Source: Gnetum montanum (Eukaryota; Streptophyta; Gnetopsida; Gnetales; Gnetaceae). Taken from it: 28,748 nucleotides of DNA. Each line of letters starts with the position of its first letter. The stretch's first letter is position 1. The notes below the pieces were generated by a model that was not told the DNA's origin, made no database searches, and was given only the letters and a program-made list of their open reading frames with translations. The translations under genes and the position numbers were made by a program. The stretch lies in the NCBI GenBank assembly GCA_015680685.1, contig MNCI01020228.1:84953-113700 (forward strand), given 5' to 3'. This document shows positions 18,226 through 27,142 of this stretch, piece by piece.

Positions 18226-19989
18226 AGCATGTCTAATGCTCAATTTAACACTCATAGGTCTCCCAAGTGTTAGACATGAATTATTCATAGGAAAAGAATT
18301 CTCCATGCTATGTCAAAAATTTATTTACTATTTCTATTTGTGTATTAAATAAAATTGGTGTGTTTAGTTATGATTTTTATATTTTTAAGCTTAATGAATA
18401 ATCAATTATGATATTTTATTTTCTTATAGAGTGTTTTTGTTTATGTGTTTATGGAAAAGCTAATGAATGTGCTTTATGAATGTTCATCCAATAAGCCAAT
18501 GTTGGATGGGTGAGTTACAAATGTGATGATGATGCAAGAGTACCAAACAAGTCCAAAGTGGAGTCTTTATTGATGGAATATTTGCATAACCAAAAATTTA
18601 TCCATTCACTTTTCTTCTAATAATCATTGATAAACTAGGCTTAGATTCAATGGGGAGCTATGACTCACATTATAAGCTGTTGAAGTTAATTCTACTATAA
18701 TTGTGGGAAGGTGATGGGTTTACACCTTAGGGTATGAGCTCCGATATCTTGGAAGAGTTCTTAGTTGCTGGAAAGAAAAGGGTGTGTCATTGAGGGTCCT
18801 TGTGATCATTGGATGGGTATAATTGGTGTTATTTGATCAAGATTCACGCATTGCCTTACCTAGCCACCCTAGTTAGAAGAGGTTTAAGATCTCATGAGCC
18901 TATGAATGTCATGATGTGGGGGGATGAATTCTCATTTTCATGCAAGTTAAAGACTTCAAGTGGTAATTTGGCTCCCTAATCAATTCCATGATTTCCATGA
19001 TCCATGAAAAGCCATCTTCTTATGGGAAAAAAGATAGAGAAAGAAAACAAAGGATGAAAAATATGAAAAAAAAAATAAAAATGAAAAGAAAGAAAAATAT
19101 GAGAAGAAAAAGAGAGAATAGATGATAAGATGAGAAACATAATTTCAAGCTTATCTATCTATGCAAATTGGTATGTTTATCATTTGAATTGATCCCATAG
19201 TTGCTCATATCAAAATCAAACCAATGATTGAACCCATGCCTATGCAAGCCTTTCTCATGTTCAACCCATTGTCCAAATCATTTGATTTCCAAAAATTTCA
19301 TAGTCAAAGATAATTTCGTATTCATCCATACCCATAACCATGAAGGCTCAGAAGTCTCATTCTTAGTGAACTTTGATAATGTTAATTGCTGCTTCCATCC
19401 AAATTCCTAATTCTGTCATTCCTTGGGTTACATTATTATTCTTGACCCAAGTCTTGACCATATTTAAACTTGGAATTTTTCCTTATTTGATCATGATTTT
19501 ATAATTCTTGTTAAGGATGTATGATTAGTTAGTGTAGCCAAAAGAAGTGATGAGAGATTTCTAGTACAGCAAAATTTAGGGAGCCTACTGTGCATAAATG
19601 CATAGATGAAGAAAAATCAAAGTAGAGTGTAGATGTTTATTAGCATGTTGCCTTGATTTGACCTTACCAATAGTTGAACCATGGAACAATCATGGCCATA
19701 TGACATTGAAAGTGGTAGATGTGAATTGACACTTGGAAGGGAGACTTAGAGTTAATCCCTATTGTATGGATGAGTAGCAATGAAAGGATGTAGTATCAAA
19801 TCTCTCATGAGATTTAGGACATGCTCATAGGATTCATAAGCTAATTGAATGGTTGTCTAGTTTGGTGATATTTTACTCTCATCCTCTCTTTCTCTCTTAT
19901 TCATTATTCATTCTACATCTCTTATATTCCATTCTTTTCCATGATTGTTTGTGGTAGGAAGTTGAATAAGCAAAGAAATAGGTGATATC
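18226..19989. other. Unassigned, probably retroelement-derived non-coding DNA
   Basis: About 1.76 kb without a credible ORF. Notable parts: a PPT-like run TGATGTGGGGGGATGAA at about 18912-18928, a 105-bp purine-rich tract (19020-19130, mostly A and G), and a CT-rich stretch near 19880-19930. No piece matches the other LTRs in the window by eye. It may be the deleted 3' non-coding part of E or an older element into which B1 inserted. Confidence 0.4.
19020..19130 (+). repeat. Purine-rich low-complexity tract
   Basis: Almost only A and G (GAAAAAAGATAGAGAAAGAA and similar), about 110 bp. Such tracts are common in the non-coding parts of Tat/Athila elements. Confidence 0.7.
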
Positions 19990-20009
19990 TGATGAGAGCG
20001 GTTACTCTA

Positions 20010-20160
20010 GTGGTTTATTCTAATTATTAGAGCAATTAATCTTGTAGTTTATTCTAATTATTAGAGTATTTAGTCTAGTGGTTTATTCTAATTATTAGAG
20101 CAGTTACTCTAGCGGTTTATTCTAATTATTAGAGTGGTTCCTCTAATTATTAGAGTAGTT
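20010..20160 (+). repeat. 34-bp palindrome-bearing tandem array in B1 U3
   Basis: Units starting GTTTATTCTAATTATTAGAG occur at 20013, 20047, 20081 and 20115, exactly 34 bp apart. Most contain CTAATTATTAG; the fullest form CTCTAATTATTAGAG is a palindrome of two 7-bp arms around one base. The array ends about 12 bp before the TATA box region. Confidence 0.9.
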
Positions 20161-20171
20161 GCTCCCAAGCC

Positions 20172-20179
20172 TATAAATA
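20172..20179 (+). promoter_or_regulatory. TATA box of B1 LTR
   Basis: TATAAATA in CCCAAGCCTATAAATATAGTGCC. Conserved in B0 (1492-1499, minus) and B2 (26256-26263). Confidence 0.75.
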
Positions 20180-20907
20180 TAGTGCCTGGAATTCGACTGG
20201 ATTGAGAAGTCTTTCAAAAATCAAGTAGTGAAATTCTTGTAGTCTATTTGAAAGTTAGAGTATTTTCCAAGTGCCCACAACAGGAGGTTTAAGTGTGGAC
20301 GGATCTTTATTCAAGCATTATGTACTTGAGCACACTTTGTGTATGGCAATAAAGACGAGCTCTTTGATTCATCCTTGTAGCACTTGAGATTTTTTTTCTT
20401 ATGCATTTATTTTATTTTATGCTCTTTACATTTCTATTATTAGCACAACAATTCATTTTGATCAATTAAGCAAATCATTAAATTACACAAGCACAACTAC
20501 TTCGAACATGCATGTAATGCTTGGTAACCAAATAATGATTAGCATTTGGTAATCCTAGCAATGTTGCACTATTAAGGATGTGTACGACAAGTGGGAATGG
20601 ATGCTGGTATTATGATTAGTTAGAACCTAGTTAATGAGTAGCTAAGTTAAATTAGTTACCTAGTTATCTCTCTCTTTCCCTATTAGCATAGGACATAAAA
20701 ACATAAAAGATATAAAAATCATATGCTTCAAGCTTACTTAACCATACAATTGTGAATAAACAAGTAAGTTTGGGAAGACAATGATCAATCAACCCATTCT
20801 TGTTCCACAAGGATGCATAAGCACTTAGTCCTTGGAATTCGACTGGATTGTGAGTGAAATGCTCATATTCATATGGTTGAGCATAGGGGTACCTCGCTGC
20901 TCATCAT

Positions 20908-20925
20908 TGGCATCGTTGCCAAGGA
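20908..20925 (+). promoter_or_regulatory. B1 primer-binding site (tRNA-Asp type)
   Basis: TGGCATCGTTGCCAAGGA, one base after the LTR. It matches TGGCGCCGTTGCCGGGGA at 14 of 18 positions; all four differences are transitions. Confidence 0.92.
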
Positions 20926-21042
20926 CTTAGTTGTTTGTGTGCTAATTAGAACTTAGGAAATAATTCACATCATTGGAACAAACCCTTAGGGTTGATTGAG
21001 AAAATAATAAACAAGAATACATTACACATTGAACAGACAAGT

Positions 21043-22930
21043 ATGTTTCCTTCTTCGTATAAAAGTGCCTCACTGCCTAGGTCTGAAACAGGAAACAATC
21101 GGCAGTGTAATACACATGACATTGATCTGCCAGTTACTCAACAAGTTCAAGTGGTATATATTCCTCCCGATGAGTATATACTAGAATTTACCTTTATCCT
21201 CCATCAAGATGAACAACTACATTGGCGAGACTTAGAGGGTAACATAGTGTTGCGTCCTAATCGTTTAGTCCCAGGCATGCTTCTTTGTGCTCTCACACAA
21301 ATTGGCATGCCACACTTACATGCAGAATACATTGTGCAAGATCATGACTTGAGAGAATACCATCCCACAGAGGCACAACATCAAAGGGACTTGCAACAGG
21401 AGAGACATCATAAGTCTTTGAAGGGTAAGTGGTTGCAGGATGTCCCACTTGTCTTAAGCAAAAATGAGGGTGGTGAACCTGCCTTAGGTAGTCACCCACA
21501 CAATGATGTTCCTTCCCTTAACTTTGGCCAAGGGGTTGCATATTAGAACCTTCATTTCACTGTTCATAACCCAGGTTCTGATACCCATAGGTACAAAGGG
21601 TCTGAAAAAGGAACATAGACACATGATAAAGATAGACATTCTAATTGAAATTACGATCGAGGCTATGATCACTGAAGAGAAGGTAGCAAATACCATCATG
21701 GTGATGGTTCTCCTTATTCTTCAAACTTCATCATATCCTTCATCCTCTCCTTTTGTATTTGGACATAGTCATAAGGAAAAAGACCATGGGGATAAAGGTA
21801 GGCAAAGTGGAAGCCATAGACGAAACAACTAGGAAAGGGAACAAGGGCACTCTAAAGAGTCACGACATAGAAGAAGGGAGAGTGGGGAACAATGTAGGCA
21901 TCATAGACAGCATGGACAAGATGATCACGATGAACCCCTACTTGCTACTTGAAGTATGTTAGACATAACTAAGGCTGTTAGAATTCCAACAAGGCACTAG
22001 AAAGATAGTAGGATTAAGAGATTAGACATGAACAATATCTTACGATTTGAAGGGGGATACAACCTTGATCCTTAGAATTACTTACAAGTATTCCATGATG
22101 TGTGTGCCTTACAAAATATAGAGCATTCCATGGAAAAAACTTAAGTTGTTTTCACGGAGACTAGTTAAAGAAGCAAAAAGCTGGTACCAGTCTTTAGAAC
22201 CAGAATCCATTCGTAGGTGGAGTACTATGCTAGAACTATTTAATGATAAGTACCAAACGTATTCTCGAGTTTCTAACTTGCAAAAGAAAATCCAAGGCTA
22301 GAAACAAGGAGGATATGAACCCTTGGATGCTACTATGGGCCTATATTATGCACTGTTACATCGTTGTCTTGGCCATGGTTATTTGCAAAGGGATCAACTG
22401 CAACATCTCGTGGATGGGCTTAGGCATCAAATAAGAAGAACCCTTGGGATTTATGCCCAAGGAAGACTATTCGAGCTTAGGTCCCATAAAATTCAAAGAC
22501 TATTGGAGCAAGTTGCTAAGGAAGAAGGTGAGATATGGAAGAGAGAAAGTGCAGAAGAGTATCACCTAGATCCTTCCCTTTGGAAGAGGGGATTAGATTT
22601 TGTAAGGATGAAGAAGAGTCACCACTTGAAGAGATTGTGAATAGGAAAAATTTTCCTATCCAAAAGATGACATTAGAAGTTTCAGCTAAGGTAGATCAAA
22701 TGTGGGATTCCCTAGATAATAGATTTCAAACTATTCTTAAAATAGTAGAGGATTCTAGAGAGTAAGGTACTGAGAAAAGAAAAAAATAAAGAGGCTGCAC
22801 ATGCACGTAGCAAGGGTAAGGGCAAAGTTACCATCATTGAAGAGGTTGTGGATTTTGAAACAGACAATGATAGTGAATGTGAAATATGTTAATATGACCA
22901 TCCTAAGGCATGTTGCCATATAATCTCACA
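21043..22930 (+). pseudogene. gag: B1 gag, with CCHC knuckle, broken
   Basis: Structural protein of the particle. The start chosen is ATG 21043 (MFPSSYKSASLP), because the same site and peptide start are present in B2 (27143). The N-terminal part holds FTFILHQDEQLHWRDLEGNI (21190-21250), a motif also found in D gag. The frame continues past TAG 21544-21546 through an Arg/His/Asp/Ser-rich region to about 21730. The gag core follows in other frames: AKSWYQSLEPES (22180), PLDATMGLYYALLHR (22325, ORF to 22640) and IYAQGRLFELRSHKIQRLLEQ. A helical piece KVDQMWDSLDNRFQTILKIVE ends at TAA 22763-22765. The zinc knuckle CEIC-x-YDHPKACCH lies at 22878-22919. At least four frameshifts; several stops are CAG to TAG, CGA to TGA or TGG to TAG. 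Confidence 0.85.
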
Positions 22931-23404
22931 TTTACAGGAGTCTGGGATGTGTGCACTCAACCCATAATTAAACAAAAGGCAAACACCCCAAAGGTTACCT
23001 TATCCTCAAGGTAATCCAAGGTAGTTCCACCAACCCTTTTCATATTATCCCAGTGGAACTCCACCACAATCGATTGAGCAATATCAATAGTGGTAGCACC
23101 CACAATCATGGGGAATGCCACTACCAAGGAAATAGTATCCTTATTGGCAACTTGACCTATATAGATATTACGTGCAGTAGCCAATATCTCCACGTGACTC
23201 TACTAGTCATGTCACTCCTCAACCTCACTACCAAGCCCACGAGTATTATGGGATTCCATCTTCTAGAGGTAATATTCTGCAAGCATATCATCCTTCTCAT
23301 CCAGCCGCATTTCTTTCACCAATAGCTCCACTACCACTTTCTCCCGCGATGCAAGGTGAATCCCTACCCAGCCACAGCAACGTAATGCCACGAGGGTTGT
23401 TAAA
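22931..23404 (+). pseudogene. B1 gag-protease linker, Pro/Tyr/Ser-rich
   Basis: Low-complexity linker between nucleocapsid and protease: QTPQRLPYPQGNP, SYYPSGTPPQSIEQYQ, QYPYWQLDLYRYYVQ, HVTPQPHYQAHEYYG, ending PLPLSPAMQGESLPSHS. It matches the D ORF at 4869-5132 (QQYPYRQIDPYGYYVQ, MQGELPTQS). A frameshift lies near 23395-23405, after which VVKSQLTIGSNN leads into the protease frame. Confidence 0.72.
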
Positions 23405-24985
23405 TCTCAACTTACTATTGGTTCCAACAACCACATGAAGAAAAGACCTTTCTTTAGAACCAACATTCCAACCAAGCCATTGCAATCACAAGTAGTTGAT
23501 TCCTTAGATGCCTCAGTATCAATCAAAACTTTGGAGCCCCCTTTAACCCAATCACTACACTTAACGCATACAATCATGCTAACACATGCTGTCACCGATT
23601 GCATCAAAGTTGGCCACCTTCCTAGGAAATTATCTGATCCTGGGAGTCCTCTAATATACTTACAAATCACTAAAAATGCATCGTGCAAGGCTCTTTTAGA
23701 TTCATGTTCCAATGTCAACTTGATTTCTCAAGAAATGTACAAGGCCTGGAACCTATCTCCATTGAAAAAGAGCAACATCTGTCTAGAGTTGGCCAACTAG
23801 TCCATGACTATCCCATTGGGACTAGTAGAAGACATGGTTACCATTGTTTGTGGGTGGTCATACCCATCTGACTTCCTAGTGATTCAAGTGAATAATGGTA
23901 AGGGGGACTTCCTAATCATAATGGGAAGAGCATGGCTAAGCACCATCGACACATGCCTAGGAATCCGTGATCTTTCCCTAGAAATATCAAAGGAAAATAC
24001 ATTTGGAAAGATCGAGAAGAAGAAAGTTCTGTGCATCACATATAGTGACACAAGGTGTAATTGCATGCAGAGGTCATGGTTTATGCAAAGTTTAACATTG
24101 CCTGCATGCAATTAGTGTGCACAAGTGATTAACATACAAAGATGCCTATATCCAACAACCACACGACAAGAAGACACCCAATGATTAACAACTGATCAAG
24201 AAAGTAGTTCACTCATATGCATGGAACCAACTGAGGGTTTTACTTGTGCTTACATCGATAGCATAGATGCATTAGAGCAAGTCCACTACCAATTTCCAAG
24301 TCTTAACCTTGAAAATATCCACTGGGGGAAGTTGGAAATCCCTGAGAAATTTAAGCAGGAGTCCCTCAAGCTAAAATCATTACCTATCAGTATGGAATAC
24401 ATGTTCCTTAAAAATGGAAAATTGGTAATTATCAATGCTAAGCTTGCTCTGCAACAAAAAGAAAGAGTACTAAAGGTAGTAAATAAATGGTTGGAAGCCT
24501 TCGCTTGGTCATATCTCGAATTAACTGGAATAGATCCTAGGATATGCCAACATAGAATTTACATTGACCCCTCCATGAAGCTTCAAAGATAACTGCAGAG
24601 GTGATTGAACCCTAGGTTGAAGGAAGAAATCGAACAACTTCTCAAGGTTAGGTTCATATACCCCATTGCTTATAGCAAATGGGTTAGCCCCTTAGTTACT
24701 ATGCCTAAAAAGGGAGGCAAATGGAGGGTGTGCATATATTTCAAGCAACTAAATATGGCAACATTTAAAGATCACATTCCATTTCCATTTGTTGACCAAG
24801 TCTTAGACACCATCACAGGGAATTGCTATTATAGATTTCTAGATGGATATAGTGAATATAACCAAATACAAATATCCTTAGAAGACCAAGCTAGGACTAC
24901 ATTCACCAATCCTTGGCAAATGTTTGCATACAAGCAGATGTTGTTTGGCTTGTACAATGCCCCTGCAACATTTCAATGACCATTT
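23405..24985 (+). pseudogene. pol: B1 protease and N-terminal half of reverse transcriptase; no frameshift, five stops
   Basis: One frame runs from about 23405 to 24979. Its stops are TAG 23801, TAG 24113, TGA 24182, TAA 24590 and TGA 24602. Protease: ALLDSCSNVNLIS at 23690-23730, where the catalytic DSG is DSC (codon 23705-23707), then VEDMVTIV, YPSDFLVIQVNNGKGDF and IIMGRAWLSTI. A connector follows (24221-24590), with WLEAFAWSYLELTGIDPRICQHRI, as is usual before Athila/Tat RT. RT: LNPRLKEEIEQLLK, FIYPIAYSKWVSPLV, PKKGGKWRVCIYFKQLN, then FLDGYSEYNQIQI (the usual Gly after S is Glu) and LFGLYNAPATFQ. The catalytic YxDD block would come next, but the element is cut at 24979-24985. It cannot be functional. 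Confidence 0.92.
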
Positions 24986-25508
24986 GGTTGTAAAACCTAA
25001 TAATTATTTTCAAATGAAAAGTAACTTCACTGATCTGTTGAGAATATTTAGCAACACTTCCATAAAGAATTTGGTTAAGTGATGTGGAAAATCATAATTC
25101 CCTTGGAGTCTTACAAGCCTTAAAAATGTTTCCTTATTTTGCATCAGGATATCTTCTAGGTCAAACTTGGCTTTATTTATATTTTTTCCCTATGTGAGTA
25201 GACCCTTCAGAACAACAAATGTTCTTTATGTAAATGGTAATGATGCTGCTGCTTTACAGTCACACTAAGGTTAAAGAAATTTCTTTTATCCAGACTCTCC
25301 TTTTAAAGTAATTGCAAATGAATAGACTTGAGTGAAGTTGAATAGGAAGAGACTTGGCCATCCCTTCTAGTTAGGTTTAGGTCTAATCATGGTTACAACA
25401 CTAGATTGCCTTTAAGGGATAGATGCCAAAGGAAGACAATCCTAAAGAACCCTTAAACCATGACCTAGATATAGTTATTTATTCCTAATTTTTTTATTAA
25501 TTCATTTT
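24986..25508. other. Unassigned DNA between B1 breakpoint and D-like LTR fragment
   Basis: About 520 bp without an ORF or a match to other parts of the window. It is less repetitive than its neighbours. It includes GATGCTGCTGCTTTACAG at about 25241. It may be the DNA joined to B1 by the deletion that removed the rest of pol. Confidence 0.45.
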
Positions 25509-25799
25509 TGATGAGTAACGAAGTGTCTCCTACATTCAACCATATGAATCACAAGCATGTACATACAACCTAGTCAAATTTTGTGGATGGGACTAGTGTG
25601 GTATCTAGATCGTTAAGCATCAGTCGTAAGTCATTGTCTTCCCACTTAGACTAGTGGCAGCTTTATCACATATGGTTTAGTCTAAAGTAAGACATATGAT
25701 TATTGATGTTATTAGGGCCCTAAATTAAACTAAATAATAACATAGAAACTAATTATTTAATTTAATTAAAAATAAAATTAAATCTTAAACTATCCTAAG
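25509..25799 (-). mobile_element. Fragment of a D-related LTR, minus strand, cut by B2
   Basis: Starts TGATGAGTAACGAAGTGTCT and shares spaced blocks with the D LTRs: ATTCAACCATATGAATCACA, TTGTGGATGG, GTCTTCCCACTTAGA and CATATGGTTTAGTCTAAAG. No PBS lies to its left, so this is the outer edge of a 3' or solo LTR. The match fades by about 25720; AT-rich DNA follows to 25799, where the B2 LTR begins. It is more diverged from the D LTRs than these are from each other. Confidence 0.65.
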
Positions 25800-25804
25800 T
25801 GATG

Positions 25805-26240
25805 AAGCGGTTACTCTAATAATTAGAGCAGTTATTATTGGAATGATTACTTTAATTATTACAGCAATTATTATTGGAGCAGTTACTCTAATAATTAGAA
25901 TGGTTATTATTAGAGCAGTTATTATTGGAGTGATTACTTTAATTATTACAGCAATTATTATTGGAGCAGTTACCCTAATAATTAGAGTGGTTATTATTAG
26001 AGCAATTATTATTGGAGCAGTTACTCTAATAATTAGAGCAGTTATTATTGAAGTGGTTACTCTAATAATTAGAGCAGTTATTCTAATTATTAGAGCGGTT
26101 AGTATTGGAGCGGTTACTCTAATAATTAGAGCAGTTATTATTGAAGTGGTTACTCTAATAACTAGAGTGGTTATTATTGGAGTGATTACTTTAATTATTA
26201 GAGCAATTATTATTGGAGCGGTTACTCTAATTATTAGAGT
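25805..26240 (+). repeat. Expanded 36-bp palindrome-bearing array in B2 U3
   Basis: About twelve diverged units of about 36 bp, of the form GGTTACTCTAATAATTAGAG plus CAGTTATTATTGGAGC. Neighbouring unit starts such as 26023 and 26059 are 36 bp apart, and an 87-bp higher-order block recurs in the left half. Each unit has CTCTAATAATTAGAG (7-bp arms, one central base). Both strands stay open because the unit is a multiple of three and free of stops; this is not coding. Confidence 0.92.
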
Positions 26241-26255
26241 AGTTGCTCCCAAGTC

Positions 26256-26263
26256 TATAAATA
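26256..26263 (+). promoter_or_regulatory. TATA box of B2 LTR
   Basis: TATAAATA in CCCAAGTCTATAAATACAGTGCC, just after the array. Confidence 0.75.
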
Positions 26264-27007
26264 CAGTGCCCATGCACACAATTGAAGGGAAGTCTTTCAG
26301 GTGTCAAGTAGCGAAACTCTTGTAGTCTATTAGAGTATTTTCCAGGTGCACATAGTAGGAGGTCTAAGTGTGGATGGATCTTTCTTCGAGCATTATGTAC
26401 CTTAGCATACCTTGTGTACGGTAATAAAGATGAGATCTTCGATTCATCCTTGCAACACTTGAGATTTGTTTTCTTACGCATTTGTTTTATTTTATTTTCT
26501 TATGCATTTATTTTATTTTATTTTATGCACTTTACATTTATGTTATTAGCATAGAAATTCATTTTGATTAATTAAGAAAATTGTTAAATTACACTCAGTA
26601 CGATCACTTCGAGCATGCGTGTAACACTTGGTAACCTAGCAATGATTAGCGTTTGGTAATCCTAGTAGTGTTGCACTAGTTCAGGATGTGTACGAAAAGT
26701 GAGAATGGATGTTGGTGTTAGGATTAGTTAGAACTTAGTTAATGAGTAGTTAAGATAATTTAGTCACTTATTTATCTCTCTCCTTCCCTACTAGTGCAGG
26801 ACATAAAAACATAAAAGCTATAAAAATCATATGCCTCAAGCTTACTTAACCATACAATTGTGACATATAGGTAAGCTTGGAAAGACAACAATCAACCAAC
26901 CCATTTTTTTCCACAAAGGTGCATAGGAACTTAGTCCTTGAAATTTGTTGTGCATGAAATGCTCATATTCATATGATTGAGTGTAGGGGTACGTTGCTGC
27001 TCATCAT

Positions 27008-27025
27008 TGGTGCCTTTGCTAGGGA
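27008..27025 (+). promoter_or_regulatory. B2 primer-binding site (tRNA-Asp type)
   Basis: TGGTGCCTTTGCTAGGGA, 14 of 18 matches to the tRNA-Asp complement; three transitions and one transversion. Confidence 0.88.
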
Positions 27026-27142
27026 CTTATTTGTTTGTGCACTAACTAGAACATAGGAAATCATTCACATCATTGGAACAAATCCTTAGGGATCGTTGTG
27101 AAAATAATAAACAAGAATACATTGCACGCTGAATAGACAAGT

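Larger units (their letters stand above)
19990..20906 (+). mobile_element. B1 5' LTR (917 bp)
   Basis: Starts TGATGAGAGCGGTTACTC and ends GCTGCTCATCA, with 6-bp inverted termini TGATGA/TCATCA. It aligns along its length with the B2 LTR (25800-27006) and in part with B0. It has a 34-bp repeat array, a TATA box at 20172-20179 and T/A-rich U5 sequence. Confidence 0.92.
19990..24985 (+). mobile_element. Element B1: Athila/Tat-type Gypsy retrotransposon, 3'-truncated
   Basis: 5' LTR 19990-20906, PBS 20908-20925, gag 21043 to about 22930, Pro/Tyr-rich linker, protease and the first half of RT, ending abruptly at about 24979-24985. Integrase, 3' LTR and the far target duplication are missing. Sequence left of the LTR is ATATC (19985-19989). 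The FLDGYS-x-YNQI motif in RT, the tRNA-Asp PBS and the CCHC of CExCxxDH type place it in the Athila/Tat group. Confidence 0.9.
25800..27006 (+). mobile_element. B2 5' LTR (1207 bp, expanded)
   Basis: Starts TGATGAAGCGGTTACTCTAA and ends GCTGCTCATCA. It is about 290 bp longer than the B1 LTR, almost all of it from a larger repeat array in U3 (25805-26240). The TATA box is at 26256-26263. The U5 part aligns with B1 without large gaps. Confidence 0.92.

Noticed and set aside
25509-25799. Third complete D LTR with its own element
   Set aside because: Only the outer 210 bp or so match, no PBS is adjacent, and it is cut by B2.
25785-26325. Long overlapping ORFs on both strands (about 160 codons each) of Ile/Val/Thr-rich repeats, like a membrane or amyloid-type repeat protein
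   Set aside because: They come from the 36-bp palindromic array in the B2 U3. The unit is a multiple of three without stops, so both strands stay open. Location in an LTR promoter and lack of such ORFs in B1 and B0 argue against coding.
19990-27006. B1 and B2 LTRs as the two LTRs of one element
   Set aside because: Both are followed by a PBS and gag in the same orientation, so both are 5' LTRs of separate insertions.
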